DNA of 17,316 nucleotides from Bacteroidota bacterium. GTDB taxonomy: Bacteria > Bacteroidota > Bacteroidia > Flavobacteriales > Flavobacteriaceae. The notes beneath the pieces are model-generated. The model made no database searches. It saw only the letters and a program-made list of their open reading frames with translations, and had not been told where the DNA came from. The stretch spans positions 1 to 17,316 of the forward strand of contig CANKLD010000019.1 of assembly GCA_947483095.1 (NCBI GenBank). Reading direction: 5' to 3'. A program made the translations under genes and the position numbers. Below, in pieces: positions 6,608 to 14,789 of the stretch (its first letter is position 1; each line of letters opens with the position of its first letter).

Positions 6608-7468
6608 TTACAACACATTCAAAACCTGTTCTTTAATTTTCTCTAATTCATCCTTCATCATCACTACCAATTTTTGCATTTGTGCGTGATTGGATTTAGA
6701 ACCCATGGTATTAATTTCACGACCCATTTCTTGAGTTATAAATCCTAGTTTTCTCCCATTGGCTTCTTTTCCTTTTATCGTTTCTAAGAAATAATCCAGG
6801 TGATTTGTCAATCGAACTTTCTCTTCAGTAATGTCTAATTTCTCCAAATAATAAATCAATTCTTGCTCAAAACGATTTTCATCTACATTGACTTTTAATT
6901 CTGCTATTGCAGTTTGTAAACGGTCTTTTATTGCCTGAACACGTTCTGGATCGAGCGCCAAAGCATCGTTCATATATTGACGGATATTTCCAATTCGCAA
7001 TTGAAATTCTTTATCCAACGACAACCCTTCTGCTTGACGGAAATTCAAAATATTAGAAATCGCTTCTTTGATTACTTTTTGAATTTCAAACCAATCATTT
7101 TCGTCAATTTCTTCTCGTTCAATTTTCATTGTGTCTGGCATTCTTACAGCCATTTTCATCAATTCTGTTTCATCGGCATCGCCATAAATTTCACGAAGTT
7201 GTGCCATATAGGCTTTTACTATTGGCACATTTACCTTGGTTGAGGTTTGTTCTGCCGTACTTTCAATATAAATGGAAAAATCAATCTTTCCTCGTTCTAA
7301 AGCCAATGAAATTTCGTTGCGCAAACCCAATTCCATTTCGCGATAAACAGAAGGCATTCTCACGCTTAAATCCAAACCTTTACTGTTTAAAGATTTGGCT
7401 TCAACGGTTATTTTTTTTGTTGGTAATTGCAATGTTGCTTTCCCAAAACCAGTCATTGATTGTATCAT
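6608..7468 (-). CDS. YicC/YloC-family endoribonuclease
   Basis: This is a YicC family protein of 286 residues if started at the ATG at 7468. The N-terminal YicC_N domain opens MIQSMTGFGKA, the family's hallmark start (usually M-I-x-SMTGFG), and contains VEAKSLNSKGLDLSVRMP. The C-terminal DUF1732 domain is clear: ITEEKVRLTNHLDYFLETI, then GRKLGFITQEMGREINTMGSK and a final helix. Family members have been shown to act as endoribonucleases that affect RNA decay. An ATG seven codons further upstream is open, but it would place the start inside a good -7 box (7487-7494) and adds residues absent from the family, so the shorter form is preferred. It probably leads a yicC-gmk-nadD transcript. Confidence 0.92.
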   Translation of the reverse strand: MIQSMTGFGKATLQLPTKKITVEAKSLNSKGLDLSVRMPSVYREMELGLRNEISLALERGKIDFSIYIESTAEQTSTKVNVPIVKAYMAQLREIYGDADETELMKMAVRMPDTMKIEREEIDENDWFEIQKVIKEAISNILNFRQAEGLSLDKEFQLRIGNIRQYMNDALALDPERVQAIKDRLQTAIAELKVNVDENRFEQELIYYLEKLDITEEKVRLTNHLDYFLETIKGKEANGRKLGFITQEMGREINTMGSKSNHAQMQKLVVMMKDELEKIKEQVLNVL

Positions 7469-7486
7469 AATTTTATAAAATGTATT

Positions 7487-7494
7487 CAAAGATA
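7487..7494 (-). promoter_or_regulatory. Candidate yicC promoter, -7 box
   Basis: On the minus strand TATCTTTG matches the Bacteroidetes -7 consensus TAnnTTTG exactly. Its last G is 18 bases before the ATG at 7468, giving a leader of about 10 bases. No convincing -33 TTTG lies at normal spacing; the nearest TTG is about 27 bases upstream. Confidence 0.5.
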
Positions 7495-7503
7495 ATGAAA
7501 AAC

Positions 7504-7540
7504 TTTTCAGTGGTTGTTTTTCAATTTTTCAGCGGTTGTT
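7504..7540. repeat. 22-base tandem duplication across the DMT gene stop
   Basis: TTTTCAGTGGTTGTT (7504-7518) and TTTTCAGCGGTTGTT (7526-7540) match at 14 of 15 bases with a 22-base offset. On the coding (minus) strand the first copy encodes the end of the exporter (GluGlnProLeuLysAsn-stop), and the second is a non-coding echo just after the stop. Confidence 0.7.
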
Positions 7541-8438
7541 CCTTTTTCTTAGCAGTTACCAAATAAACACCTGAAAATATTAAAATTGCAGCACTTATTT
7601 TCACCCAATTCAATTCGTCTTTCCCTAAACTAATTGCGAAAACAGTAGCGAAAACAGGTTGCAAATAAACAAATACCGCCACCAAAGTTGGATTCAATTC
7701 TCGCATAGAAAGCAGGTTTAGCAAGTAAGTAAAAAAGGTTGAAAACACAACTACAAAACCTATTTTCCATACAATATCTGATGGAACTACGGCCCAATTA
7801 ACGCCATGAAATTGGCTCCAGCCAAAAGGAATTACCATTATAAATCCAAACAAATATATCCACTTTACAAAAGTAAAAGCGTTGTATTTATCCATTAATT
7901 TCTTTACGATTACGAGGTAAAAACCATAGGAAATAGCGTTGACTAAAACCAAAAAATTTCCCCAACTTGCCGATGAACTATCGCCAACAGATTTTCCGTA
8001 AAGTATTAAAAAAGAAGTACCAAATAATCCTAAAAAGATTCCGAAAACTTTTCTTTTTCGCATTTTTTCCTTGATGATAATTGCCGATAATATCAATACT
8101 ATTAAGGGCGTACACACCATAATTACGGCTGCGGATATTGGCGATGTCAAGCTCAACCCTTTAAAAAAGGAAAGCATATTTAAGGCTACGCCAAAAAAAG
8201 CACAGGCAATTATTCTAGGAAAATCATGCAGAGCAATTTTTTCATTTGGACTCACTTTTAGCATTCTCATGAAGAACCAAACACTCCAAAATAATAGCGC
8301 TGAACCGCCCACGCGCAACAAAATGAAACCATAGGCATCAATATAATGGGGCATTACATCTTTTGCTATCGTGAAGGTTACTCCGTAAATTAAGGATACA
8401 AAGGTGGCGCCAATTAAGGCAATATTTCTTTTAGTCAT
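7521..8438 (-). CDS. DMT-superfamily transporter (EamA domains)
   Basis: This 305-residue integral membrane protein has about ten hydrophobic segments arranged as two EamA halves (about residues 5-145 and 155-300). Signs include the opening ALIGATFVSLIYGVTFTIAK, a helix with ILLRVGGSALLFW, and near the end ATVFAISLGKDELNWVKISAAILIFSGVYLV, the usual E/D-x-L-x-W...GA/GV-x-L-I/V pattern of EamA proteins. Such transporters often export amino acids or metabolites; the substrate cannot be predicted. Its ATG overlaps the end of the ArsC-like gene by 8 bases (ATGACTAA), so translation is probably coupled. The basic tail TAKKKEQPLKN is cytoplasmic. A 22-base duplication spans its stop. Confidence 0.9.
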   Translation of the reverse strand: MTKRNIALIGATFVSLIYGVTFTIAKDVMPHYIDAYGFILLRVGGSALLFWSVWFFMRMLKVSPNEKIALHDFPRIIACAFFGVALNMLSFFKGLSLTSPISAAVIMVCTPLIVLILSAIIIKEKMRKRKVFGIFLGLFGTSFLILYGKSVGDSSSASWGNFLVLVNAISYGFYLVIVKKLMDKYNAFTFVKWIYLFGFIMVIPFGWSQFHGVNWAVVPSDIVWKIGFVVVFSTFFTYLLNLLSMRELNPTLVAVFVYLQPVFATVFAISLGKDELNWVKISAAILIFSGVYLVTAKKKEQPLKN

Positions 8439-8790
8439 TATTCAATACTTTCATTACTTGAAGCATATTTTGTTGGCTGTTGCCAATATAAATACCACCA
8501 TTTATAATAAATACTGGGCGACTTAAAAAAGTATAATTTTCCAAAATCAAATTTTTATAATCGGATTCAGATAATTGTTTATTTTTTAAATCCATCGTTT
8601 TATACAAAATGGCTTTCTTGCTAAATAACGATTCGTAGCTTCGGGAAAGTTGGTGCATTTCTTCCAATTCTTCTTCTGTAATTGGGTTTTGCTTAATGTC
8701 ATGAAAAACCAAATCATTCCCTTTAGGTAGCGATTTTATTATTTTGCGACAGGTATCGCAAGTTCCGAGGTAATAAATTTTGTTAATCAT
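8431..8790 (-). CDS. ArsC/Spx/YffB-family thioredoxin-fold protein
   Basis: A 119-residue protein if started at the ATG at 8790 (MINKIYYLGTCDTCRK). A longer form from a TTG at 8814 adds eight residues but skips a good ATG and the family start, so it is not used. It contains the redox motif C11-D-T-C14-R, as in Spx/YffB and some arsenate reductases, then FHDIKQNPITEEEL and a C-terminal SRPVFIINGGIYIGN, equivalent to the family 'RP-h-h' cis-Pro loop. Related proteins reduce arsenate with glutathione or glutaredoxin, or act as regulators; there are no arsenic-resistance genes nearby, so arsenate reduction should not be assumed. It overlaps the DMT exporter start by 8 bases. Confidence 0.85.
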   Translation of the reverse strand: MINKIYYLGTCDTCRKIIKSLPKGNDLVFHDIKQNPITEEELEEMHQLSRSYESLFSKKAILYKTMDLKNKQLSESDYKNLILENYTFLSRPVFIINGGIYIGNSQQNMLQVMKVLNND

Positions 8791-8898
8791 AAGTAACTTA
8801 TTTCTTTTATGCAAAGAAAATTCATTTGAAGTAAAAAAGGGCGTTTTTAATAAAAAATAAAGACTTACAATTTATATCTTTACAAAAAAATAGCCTTT

Positions 8899-10044
8899 AT
8901 GAAATTCAATACCAAAACCATTCACGGCGGACAACATCATGATCCCGCAACAGGAGCTGTAATGCCCCCAGTTTATCAAACTTCAACTTTTGTTCAAACC
9001 AGTCCAGGACAACCTTTGAATCCTGATTACGAATACAGCCGTGCAGCAAATCCAACACGTTCTGCTTTAGAAAATGCATTGGCAAGTATCGAAAATGGAG
9101 CTCGCGGATTGGCATTCTCCTCTGGATTGGCAGCAACAGATTGTCTTTTGCGTTCCTTTAAATCAGGTGACGAAATTATCGCAATGGATGATTTATATGG
9201 CGGAACGTACCGAATGTTCACTAGAATTTATAAAGATTCTGGTATAAAATTTCACTTTGTTGATATGAATGATATGGAGAAATTTAAATCATTAATCAAC
9301 GAAAACACCAAATTAGTTTGGGTTGAAACTCCAACAAATCCTTTGATGAAATTGGCGGATATTCAAGAAATTGCTAAAATTACCAAACAACATAAAATCC
9401 TTTTTGCAGTTGACAATACTTTCGCAACCCCTTATTTGCAAAAACCGTTAGATCTAGGTGCCGATATAGTGATGCATTCCGCAACAAAATATCTTGGAGG
9501 ACATTCCGATGTAATTGCGGGAGCACTAATTGTTAAAGACGAAGAGCTAGGAAAACAATTGCATTTTCAGCAATTTGCAACTGGAGGAACATTAGGTCCA
9601 ATGGATAGTTTTTTAGTTTTGAGAGGAATAAAAACACTTCATTTAAGAGTTCAAAGGCATTGTGAGAATGGTGGAAAAGTTGTTGATTTTTTAAACAATC
9701 ACCCTAAAATTAAAACCGTTTTTTATCCTGGATTACCAAGCCATCCGTATCATGAAATTGCAAAAAAGCAAATGAGTGGTTTTGGAGGAATGGTTTCATT
9801 TACATTTGCTTCAGGAAGAAAAGAAGATTCAATAGAATTTCTTGAAAAGCTTAAAGTCTTCACTCTGGCAGAATCTTTAGGCGGTGTTGAATCATTAGCC
9901 AACCATCCGGCATTAATGACACACGCTTCAATTCCTGAAGTTAAACGAAAAGAAATTGGAATTTCGGATGATTTAGTTCGTTTAAGTGTTGGAATTGAAG
10001 ACATTGAAGATCTTTTAGAAGACTTAACTCAGGCGTTAGCTTAA
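8899..10044 (+). CDS. metB: Cystathionine gamma-synthase-type PLP enzyme
   Basis: This is a 381-residue Cys/Met-metabolism PLP enzyme, a cytoplasmic homotetramer in the family. Visible features are TIHGGQHHDPATGAVMPPVYQTSTF (7-31); YSRAANPTR (46-54), which binds the PLP phosphate of the neighbouring subunit; SSGLAAT (74-80); the cofactor Asp in VDNTFATP (171-178); and the PLP lysine K197 in SATKYLGGHSD. The C-terminal LAESLGGVESLANHPALMTHASIP is characteristic. MetB joins O-acyl-homoserine and cysteine to give cystathionine; cystathionine gamma- or beta-lyase activity is a real alternative because the subfamilies share these motifs. A weak -7-like TATCTTTA lies at 8875-8882. It is monocistronic, flanked by a divergent gene and an AT-rich gap. 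Confidence 0.85.
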   Translation: MKFNTKTIHGGQHHDPATGAVMPPVYQTSTFVQTSPGQPLNPDYEYSRAANPTRSALENALASIENGARGLAFSSGLAATDCLLRSFKSGDEIIAMDDLYGGTYRMFTRIYKDSGIKFHFVDMNDMEKFKSLINENTKLVWVETPTNPLMKLADIQEIAKITKQHKILFAVDNTFATPYLQKPLDLGADIVMHSATKYLGGHSDVIAGALIVKDEELGKQLHFQQFATGGTLGPMDSFLVLRGIKTLHLRVQRHCENGGKVVDFLNNHPKIKTVFYPGLPSHPYHEIAKKQMSGFGGMVSFTFASGRKEDSIEFLEKLKVFTLAESLGGVESLANHPALMTHASIPEVKRKEIGISDDLVRLSVGIEDIEDLLEDLTQALA

Positions 10045-10059
10045 TTATTATAAAATAAT

Positions 10060-10078
10060 AGTAAAATTCTATTTTACT
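10060..10078 (+). terminator. Possible AT-rich terminator hairpin after metB
   Basis: AGTAAAAT-TCT-ATTTTACT forms a perfect 8-bp stem 16 bases after the metB stop. The stem has one G:C pair and no clean T-run follows, so termination would be weak. Confidence 0.35.
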
Positions 10079-10202
10079 TAATAATAAATTGACATTATAA
10101 TATAAATTAATGAATAATATTCATTTATTTTTAATTTTTCATAAAATAAAGATAATTCTATTGTCAAATTAAAATATATTTCGGTTTTTATTGATTAAAA
10201 TG
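10079..10202. other. AT-rich spacer upstream of gdhA
   Basis: This sequence is almost entirely A and T, with no reading frame or similarity I recognise. It contains an 8-bp inverted repeat, AATGAATA-A-TATTCATT (10109-10125). A TTGACA at 10089 is followed after a single base by TATAAT, which is too close to act as a promoter. It may simply be upstream DNA of the gdhA promoter. Confidence 0.5.
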
Positions 10203-10210
10203 TATATTTG
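10203..10210 (+). promoter_or_regulatory. Candidate gdhA promoter, -7 box
   Basis: TATATTTG is an exact match to TAnnTTTG. A start point about 7 bases downstream would give a leader of roughly 42 bases that includes the dyad at 10218-10237. No clear -33 element is at normal spacing. Confidence 0.6.
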
Positions 10211-10217
10211 TATTAAA

Positions 10218-10237
10218 TTACGAAAACGTTTTCTTAA
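10218..10237. promoter_or_regulatory. Operator-like dyad in the gdhA leader
   Basis: TTACGAAAAC/GTTTTCTTAA is a 20-base inverted repeat with a perfect 12-base centre (GAAAACGTTTTC, 10222-10233), one mismatched pair, then TTA/TAA. The central CG between A-rich and T-rich arms is the usual form of LacI/GalR-family operators. It starts 7 bases after the -7 box, where a bound protein would block transcription. No regulator gene is in the window; the role is inferred. Confidence 0.45.
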
Positions 10238-10258
10238 ACCGTTAAATTAAAAAATAAT

Positions 10259-11602
10259 ATGTCAGAAAGTATTAAATCTTTTGTAGAAGCCGTAGCTAAA
10301 AGAAATTCCAACGAGCCAGAATTTATGCAAGCCGTTCATGAAGTTGCTGAAACAGTAATCCCATTTATTGAGAAAAATAAAAAATATCAAAACAAAATGC
10401 TTTTGGAAAGAATGGTCGAATCAGATCGAATCATAACTTTTCGGGTAGTTTGGACAGATGATAAAGGAGATATTCAAGTTAATAGAGGGTATAGAATTCA
10501 AATGAATTCTGCTATTGGACCTTATAAAGGAGGAATTCGTTTTCATCCTTCAGTGAATTTAAGTATTTTGAAATTTTTAGCTTTCGAGCAAACTTTCAAA
10601 AACAGTTTAACCACATTACCAATGGGAGGCGGTAAAGGAGGAGCCGATTTTGATCCTAAAGGAAAATCGGATAATGAAGTAATGCATTTTTGTCAAGCAT
10701 TTATGACGGAATTATCAAAACATATTGGAGATAATACTGACGTACCAGCCGGAGATATTGGTGTTGGAGGTCGTGAAGTTGGTTATATGTTTGGTCAATA
10801 TAAAAGATTAAGAAACGAGTTTACAGGAGTTTTAACCGGAAAAGGAATTTCTTTTGGAGGGTCACTAATTCGCCCTGAAGCTACTGGATATGGTGATGTT
10901 TACTTTGCACAAAGTATGTTGAATACTAAAGGAGATAGTTTTACAGGAAAAACAGTTGTAATTTCTGGATCTGGAAACGTAGCACAATATGCTGCTGAAA
11001 AAGCGAATCAATTAGGCGGTAAAGTGGTTACTTTATCTGATTCATCTGGGTATATTTATGACGCCGATGGAATTGACGCTGCAAAATTAGATTACGTAAT
11101 GAAAATCAAAAATGAATTACGAGGAAGAATAAGCGATTATTTAACGAAGTATCCAAATGCAAAATTTGTTGCAGGGAAACGCCCTTGGGAAGTTAAATGT
11201 GATGTTGCCTTACCATGTGCAACTCAAAACGAATTGAACGGAGACGAAGCAAAAAAACTTGTTTCAAATGGATGTATCTGCGTGGCTGAAGGCGCTAACA
11301 TGCCAACAACGCCAGAAGCTATAATTGTTTTCCAAAAAGCAAAAATATTATTTGCGCCAGGAAAGGCTTCAAATGCGGGTGGAGTTGCAACTTCAGGATT
11401 AGAAATGTCTCAAAACTCATTGAGATTAAGTTGGACATCTGAAGAAGTTGATGAAAGATTAAAAAATATTATGCTTGCTATTCATGCTTCATGTGTACAA
11501 TATGGAACCGATGAAAACGGATATGTTGACTATGTTAAAGGAGCAAACATAGCTGGATTTGTTAAAGTTGCTGACGCAATGTTGGCACAAGGGGTAGTAT
11601 AA
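10259..11602 (+). CDS. gdhA: Glutamate dehydrogenase, NADP type
   Basis: The enzyme interconverts 2-oxoglutarate plus ammonia and glutamate; the hexameric, roughly 450-residue form usually assimilates ammonia with NADPH. At 447 residues the length fits. Motifs are IGPYKGGIRFHPSVN (86-100), the catalytic loop PMGGGKGG with Lys126 (121-128), DVPAGDIGVGGREVG with the catalytic Asp166 (161-175), the Rossmann loop VVISGSGNVAQYAAEK (233-248), and SDSSGYIYD after the second strand, consistent with NADP preference. PCATQNEL and VAEGANMPTTPEA are also typical. It has its own promoter box, an operator-like dyad in its leader and a strong terminator, so it is probably a single-gene unit with its own control. 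Cofactor choice is inferred from family. Confidence 0.95.
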   Translation: MSESIKSFVEAVAKRNSNEPEFMQAVHEVAETVIPFIEKNKKYQNKMLLERMVESDRIITFRVVWTDDKGDIQVNRGYRIQMNSAIGPYKGGIRFHPSVNLSILKFLAFEQTFKNSLTTLPMGGGKGGADFDPKGKSDNEVMHFCQAFMTELSKHIGDNTDVPAGDIGVGGREVGYMFGQYKRLRNEFTGVLTGKGISFGGSLIRPEATGYGDVYFAQSMLNTKGDSFTGKTVVISGSGNVAQYAAEKANQLGGKVVTLSDSSGYIYDADGIDAAKLDYVMKIKNELRGRISDYLTKYPNAKFVAGKRPWEVKCDVALPCATQNELNGDEAKKLVSNGCICVAEGANMPTTPEAIIVFQKAKILFAPGKASNAGGVATSGLEMSQNSLRLSWTSEEVDERLKNIMLAIHASCVQYGTDENGYVDYVKGANIAGFVKVADAMLAQGVV

Positions 11603-11622
11603 AATCAACCTCTATATTTATT

Positions 11623-11653
11623 AAATGCCTCACCATTTGTGGGGCATTTTTTT
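11623..11653 (+). terminator. Rho-independent terminator of gdhA
   Basis: AAATGCCTCAC (11623-11633), loop CATTT and GTGGGGCATTT (11639-11649) form an 11-bp stem with one G-T pair, followed by more T residues to 11653. This is the strongest terminator in the window and lies 20 bases after the gdhA stop. Confidence 0.9.
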
Positions 11654-11664
11654 GTTTGTATATG

Positions 11665-11698
11665 AAAACGATAATAATTTCGTTTTATAGTATATTTG
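11665..11698 (+). promoter_or_regulatory. Candidate porZ promoter with an upstream dyad
   Basis: TATATTTG (11691-11698) matches the TAnnTTTG -7 box, 18 bases before the ATG. Directly upstream, AAAACGA (11665-11671) and TCGTTTT (11680-11686) form an inverted repeat with an 8-base gap. The half-site AAAACG is also found in the gdhA dyad. No clear -33 TTTG is at normal spacing. Confidence 0.45.
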
Positions 11699-11716
11699 TG
11701 TTTGTAAAAAATTAAA

Positions 11717-14020
11717 ATGAAGTACCCGTTAGTATTACTTGTTAGTTTAATTTCAATTCAAATTGGCTTTTCTCAAAACAGTCAATTTTGGAAGGGCTAT
11801 TTCTCTTATAAAGAAATTAAAGACATTTCTCAATCGTCAACTGTTTTTTTTGCTGCCGCAACAAACGCCTTGTTTTCTAAAAATCTTACAACAAATACCC
11901 TTAAAACTACCAATACTATTGACGGACTTTCAGGACAAACCATTTCTTCAATGTACCACAGTACTGTATTTAATAAAACCATCATTGGCTACGAAAATGG
12001 ATTGATTATGATAGTGAATGATACCGATGGAACGATGTTAAATGTTGTTGATGTCATCACTAACAGTGTCAATCAAAATTTTAAAAAAATTAATCATTTT
12101 ATGGAATACAACGGGATTCTATATGTATCCTGTGATTTTGGAATTGTTCAATATAATTTAGCAACTTCTGGTTTTGGAGACACCTACAGAATTGGTGATT
12201 TAGGAGCAGAAATTAAAGTTTCTCAAACCGCAATTAGTAATGGAATTATATATGCTGTAACTTCAGTTGGAATAAAAACCGCAAGTATAACCAATCCTAA
12301 CTTGAACGATTACAATCAATGGACGCAAGTTAATGGTGGAGGATTCTCAGGGGTAGAAACTTTTGGCTCCCAGGTAATTGCTTCTTCAAATTGGGGGCAA
12401 CTATTTAAACTAGATGGTTCGGTTTTCACCTATTTCAAAACCCTTCCTTCGGTCGCAAATGATTTAAGGGCAAGCGGCAATTATTTATTGATTTCTACAC
12501 AAACGAGTGTTTATGTTTATAACCAAAACTTGAGTTTGTTGTTGCAAATAAACAGCAATCAAATTCCTAATATTTCAGCTAAATTTACTTGTGCAACTAT
12601 TATCGACAATGTACTTTACATGGGTACTTTAGAAGATGGAATTATAACTACAACGATTGATAATCCAACAACTTTTACCTTTTTAAGTCCCGACGGACCT
12701 TCAAGAAATGCGCTATTTTCAATTAATGCTTCCACCAAAAATGTATGGGCTGTTTATGGGGGTTATTCTGCAGATTATAATCCATATACTTATGATTACA
12801 ATGGATTAAACACTTATGGATTTAGTAAATATACCGAAAACGGTTGGCAACACATTCCTTATTCTCCAGTTTTAGGCGCAAAAGCACTTTCTAAAATCAC
12901 AGTAAATCCAAATAACACTAATCAGATTTATATAAGTTCTTTTTTTTCGGGGTTGTTAAAAGTTGAAAATGATATCCCTACCGTTTTGTATAATGAAAGT
13001 AACAGCTCATTAGAATCATTAGTTTTAAATCCACCAAATCCAAATTATAAAGATATACGTATAAATGGAGTAGCATTTGATAAATCAGGAAATTTATGGA
13101 TTGGAAATGGATGGTCTAAAAATGGGTTAAAGAAACTTTCAACACAAGGAGCATGGTCAAGCGTGAATATTGAAACTATTTCTCAACGCTATTATCTAAA
13201 TAGTTATGGGGAAGTTGTGGTTGATAAAAATGGAACTAAATGGATGGCCTCCAGTTTTGATGGAGTTATTGCATACAATGAAAATGGAAATATTTTTAAG
13301 AAAATATCTCTTGGTGCTGAATTAGGAAATTTGCCTGTTGTAGATGCTAGAGTGGTTGCAATTGATAATAGCAACCAACTTTGGATAGGAACCACAAATG
13401 GATTAAGAGTGCTTTCAAGCGTGGATCGTTTTTCAACCGATGAACAATTAACTTCAAGTTCTATCATTATTTTAGAAAATGGATTGGCACAAGAATTATT
13501 ATACGAACAGTTTATCACCGATATTGTAGTGGACGGCGCCAACAATAAATGGGTAGGAACGGCTGATTCAGGAGTTTTCCAATTCTCATCAGATGGGCAG
13601 CAAACGCTTCACCGATTTACAAGTAGTAATTCCCCATTGCCTAGTAATGCCATAAATGATATAGATATTAACCCAACTACAGGTGAAGTTTTCTTTGCAA
13701 CAGATAAAGGGATGGTTTCTTATAAAGGCACTTCAACTTCAGCAAGTTCCGATTTAAGTAATGTAAATGTATATCCAAATCCAGTTCGACCAGAATTTGA
13801 AGGCACCGTTAAAGTTAGTGGGTTATCCAATAAATGCGATGTAAAAATTACCGATATAGAAGGCAATTTAGTTTACGAAACCATTTCTCAAGGCGGAACA
13901 ATTCAATGGGATACCAAAGCTTTTGGTAATTATAATGTGGCTTCTGGGGTTTATATGATATTTATTTCTTCACAAGATGCAATGGATACTACAGTTAAAA
14001 AAGTGATGATAATAAGGTAA
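11717..14020 (+). CDS. porZ: PorZ-like T9SS protein, beta-propeller with sorting domain
   Basis: This 767-residue exported protein has an N-terminal signal peptide (MKYPLVLLVSLISIQIGFSQ, cleavage near Ser19-Gln20). The mature part is built of repeated beta-propeller blades: near the start FSYKEIKDISQSSTVFFAAATNALF and later blades such as KSGNLWIGNGW, NGTKWMASSFDG, NSNQLWIGTTNGL and NNKWVGTADSGVF. A C-terminal type A sorting domain (from about 681) has VYPNPV (685-690), ITDIEGNLVY, SGVYMI and a KKVMIIR end. This layout matches PorZ, the T9SS attachment-complex protein that presents the surface anchor to the PorU sortase in Porphyromonas. An unrelated T9SS-secreted propeller protein is the alternative. 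RecO lies 55 bases downstream. Confidence 0.8.
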   Translation: MKYPLVLLVSLISIQIGFSQNSQFWKGYFSYKEIKDISQSSTVFFAAATNALFSKNLTTNTLKTTNTIDGLSGQTISSMYHSTVFNKTIIGYENGLIMIVNDTDGTMLNVVDVITNSVNQNFKKINHFMEYNGILYVSCDFGIVQYNLATSGFGDTYRIGDLGAEIKVSQTAISNGIIYAVTSVGIKTASITNPNLNDYNQWTQVNGGGFSGVETFGSQVIASSNWGQLFKLDGSVFTYFKTLPSVANDLRASGNYLLISTQTSVYVYNQNLSLLLQINSNQIPNISAKFTCATIIDNVLYMGTLEDGIITTTIDNPTTFTFLSPDGPSRNALFSINASTKNVWAVYGGYSADYNPYTYDYNGLNTYGFSKYTENGWQHIPYSPVLGAKALSKITVNPNNTNQIYISSFFSGLLKVENDIPTVLYNESNSSLESLVLNPPNPNYKDIRINGVAFDKSGNLWIGNGWSKNGLKKLSTQGAWSSVNIETISQRYYLNSYGEVVVDKNGTKWMASSFDGVIAYNENGNIFKKISLGAELGNLPVVDARVVAIDNSNQLWIGTTNGLRVLSSVDRFSTDEQLTSSSIIILENGLAQELLYEQFITDIVVDGANNKWVGTADSGVFQFSSDGQQTLHRFTSSNSPLPSNAINDIDINPTTGEVFFATDKGMVSYKGTSTSASSDLSNVNVYPNPVRPEFEGTVKVSGLSNKCDVKITDIEGNLVYETISQGGTIQWDTKAFGNYNVASGVYMIFISSQDAMDTTVKKVMIIR

Positions 14021-14075
14021 TTTATTTTGAATTTTAAACTTTTTTATCCTTTAATCTACAATACACAATAAAAAA

Positions 14076-14789
14076 ATGGTAGTAAAAACCAGGGCGATTG
14101 TCATTTCATCAATAAAATACCAAGAGAAAAGCTTAATTGTAAAATGCTTTACGCTTTCTGATGGGCTTAAATCCTATTTTGTTCGGGATGCTTTTTCGTC
14201 AAGAAAATCAAATCAGAAAATTGCTTACTTCCAACCCTTTTCATTGTTAGAAATTGAAGCCGTTCACAAGAACAAAGGAACTCTGGAAAATTTTAAAGAA
14301 ATTAAACTCGCAGTCCCATTTCAAACGATTCATAGCAATGTAGTTAAAAGTACTATTGTACTGTTTTTATCAGAAATGATGCATTATTCCATTCATGAAG
14401 AGGAAGAAAACGAAGCACTATTTACCTATTTAGAAACTTCTTTATTGTGGCTTGACGCAAATGAAGATATGGTAAATTTCCATCTTATTTTTTTATTAGA
14501 AGCAACAAAATACTTGGGGTTTTATCCAGATATTTCTGATTTTGAAATGCCTTTTTTTGAAATGAAAGAAGGTAATTTTTCCCCATTTAGTGCCATAACT
14601 TCTTTGTCGGAACACGAAACGATACTTTTTAAAAAATTAATAAATCTGAAATTCGAAAGCGATATCAAAACGTTTCATGTAATTGAAAAACAACTACTTT
14701 TGAAAATCTTAATTGATTATTACAGTTATCATTTGGAAGGATTCAGAAAACCAAAATCGGTAGAAGTATTGAAAGAAGTATTTTCTTAA
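14076..14789 (+). CDS. recO: DNA repair protein RecO
   Basis: RecO works with RecF and RecR in loading RecA onto SSB-coated single-stranded gaps, and also anneals DNA strands. The 237-residue protein has an N-terminal OB-fold (about 1-80): MVVKTRAIVISSIKYQEKSLIVK, TLSDGLKSYFVRDAF and LLEIEAVHKNKGTLENFKEI, all typical of RecO. A helical C-terminal part follows (KSTIVLFLSEMMHYSIHEEEENE, FHLIFLLEATKYLGFYPD). The zinc-binding Cys cluster of many RecO proteins is absent; only one Cys is seen, at about residue 24. Its TAA is followed immediately by the antiporter's stop on the other strand, leaving no room for a terminator between them. Confidence 0.93.
   Translation: MVVKTRAIVISSIKYQEKSLIVKCFTLSDGLKSYFVRDAFSSRKSNQKIAYFQPFSLLEIEAVHKNKGTLENFKEIKLAVPFQTIHSNVVKSTIVLFLSEMMHYSIHEEEENEALFTYLETSLLWLDANEDMVNFHLIFLLEATKYLGFYPDISDFEMPFFEMKEGNFSPFSAITSLSEHETILFKKLINLKFESDIKTFHVIEKQLLLKILIDYYSYHLEGFRKPKSVEVLKEVFS

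Noticed and set aside
7469..7489. Longer yicC start (MNTFYKI...)
   Set aside because: The extra residues are not part of the family start MIxSMTGFG, and the start codon falls within the probable -7 box.
8791..8898. SAM or other riboswitch upstream of the metB-like gene
   Set aside because: The divergent gap is only about 108 bases and AT-rich, with no multi-stem structure or conserved riboswitch core visible.
10089..10101. TTGACA followed by TATAAT as a sigma-70 type promoter
   Set aside because: The two boxes are one base apart instead of about 17, and Bacteroidetes use a different consensus; this is chance in AT-rich DNA.
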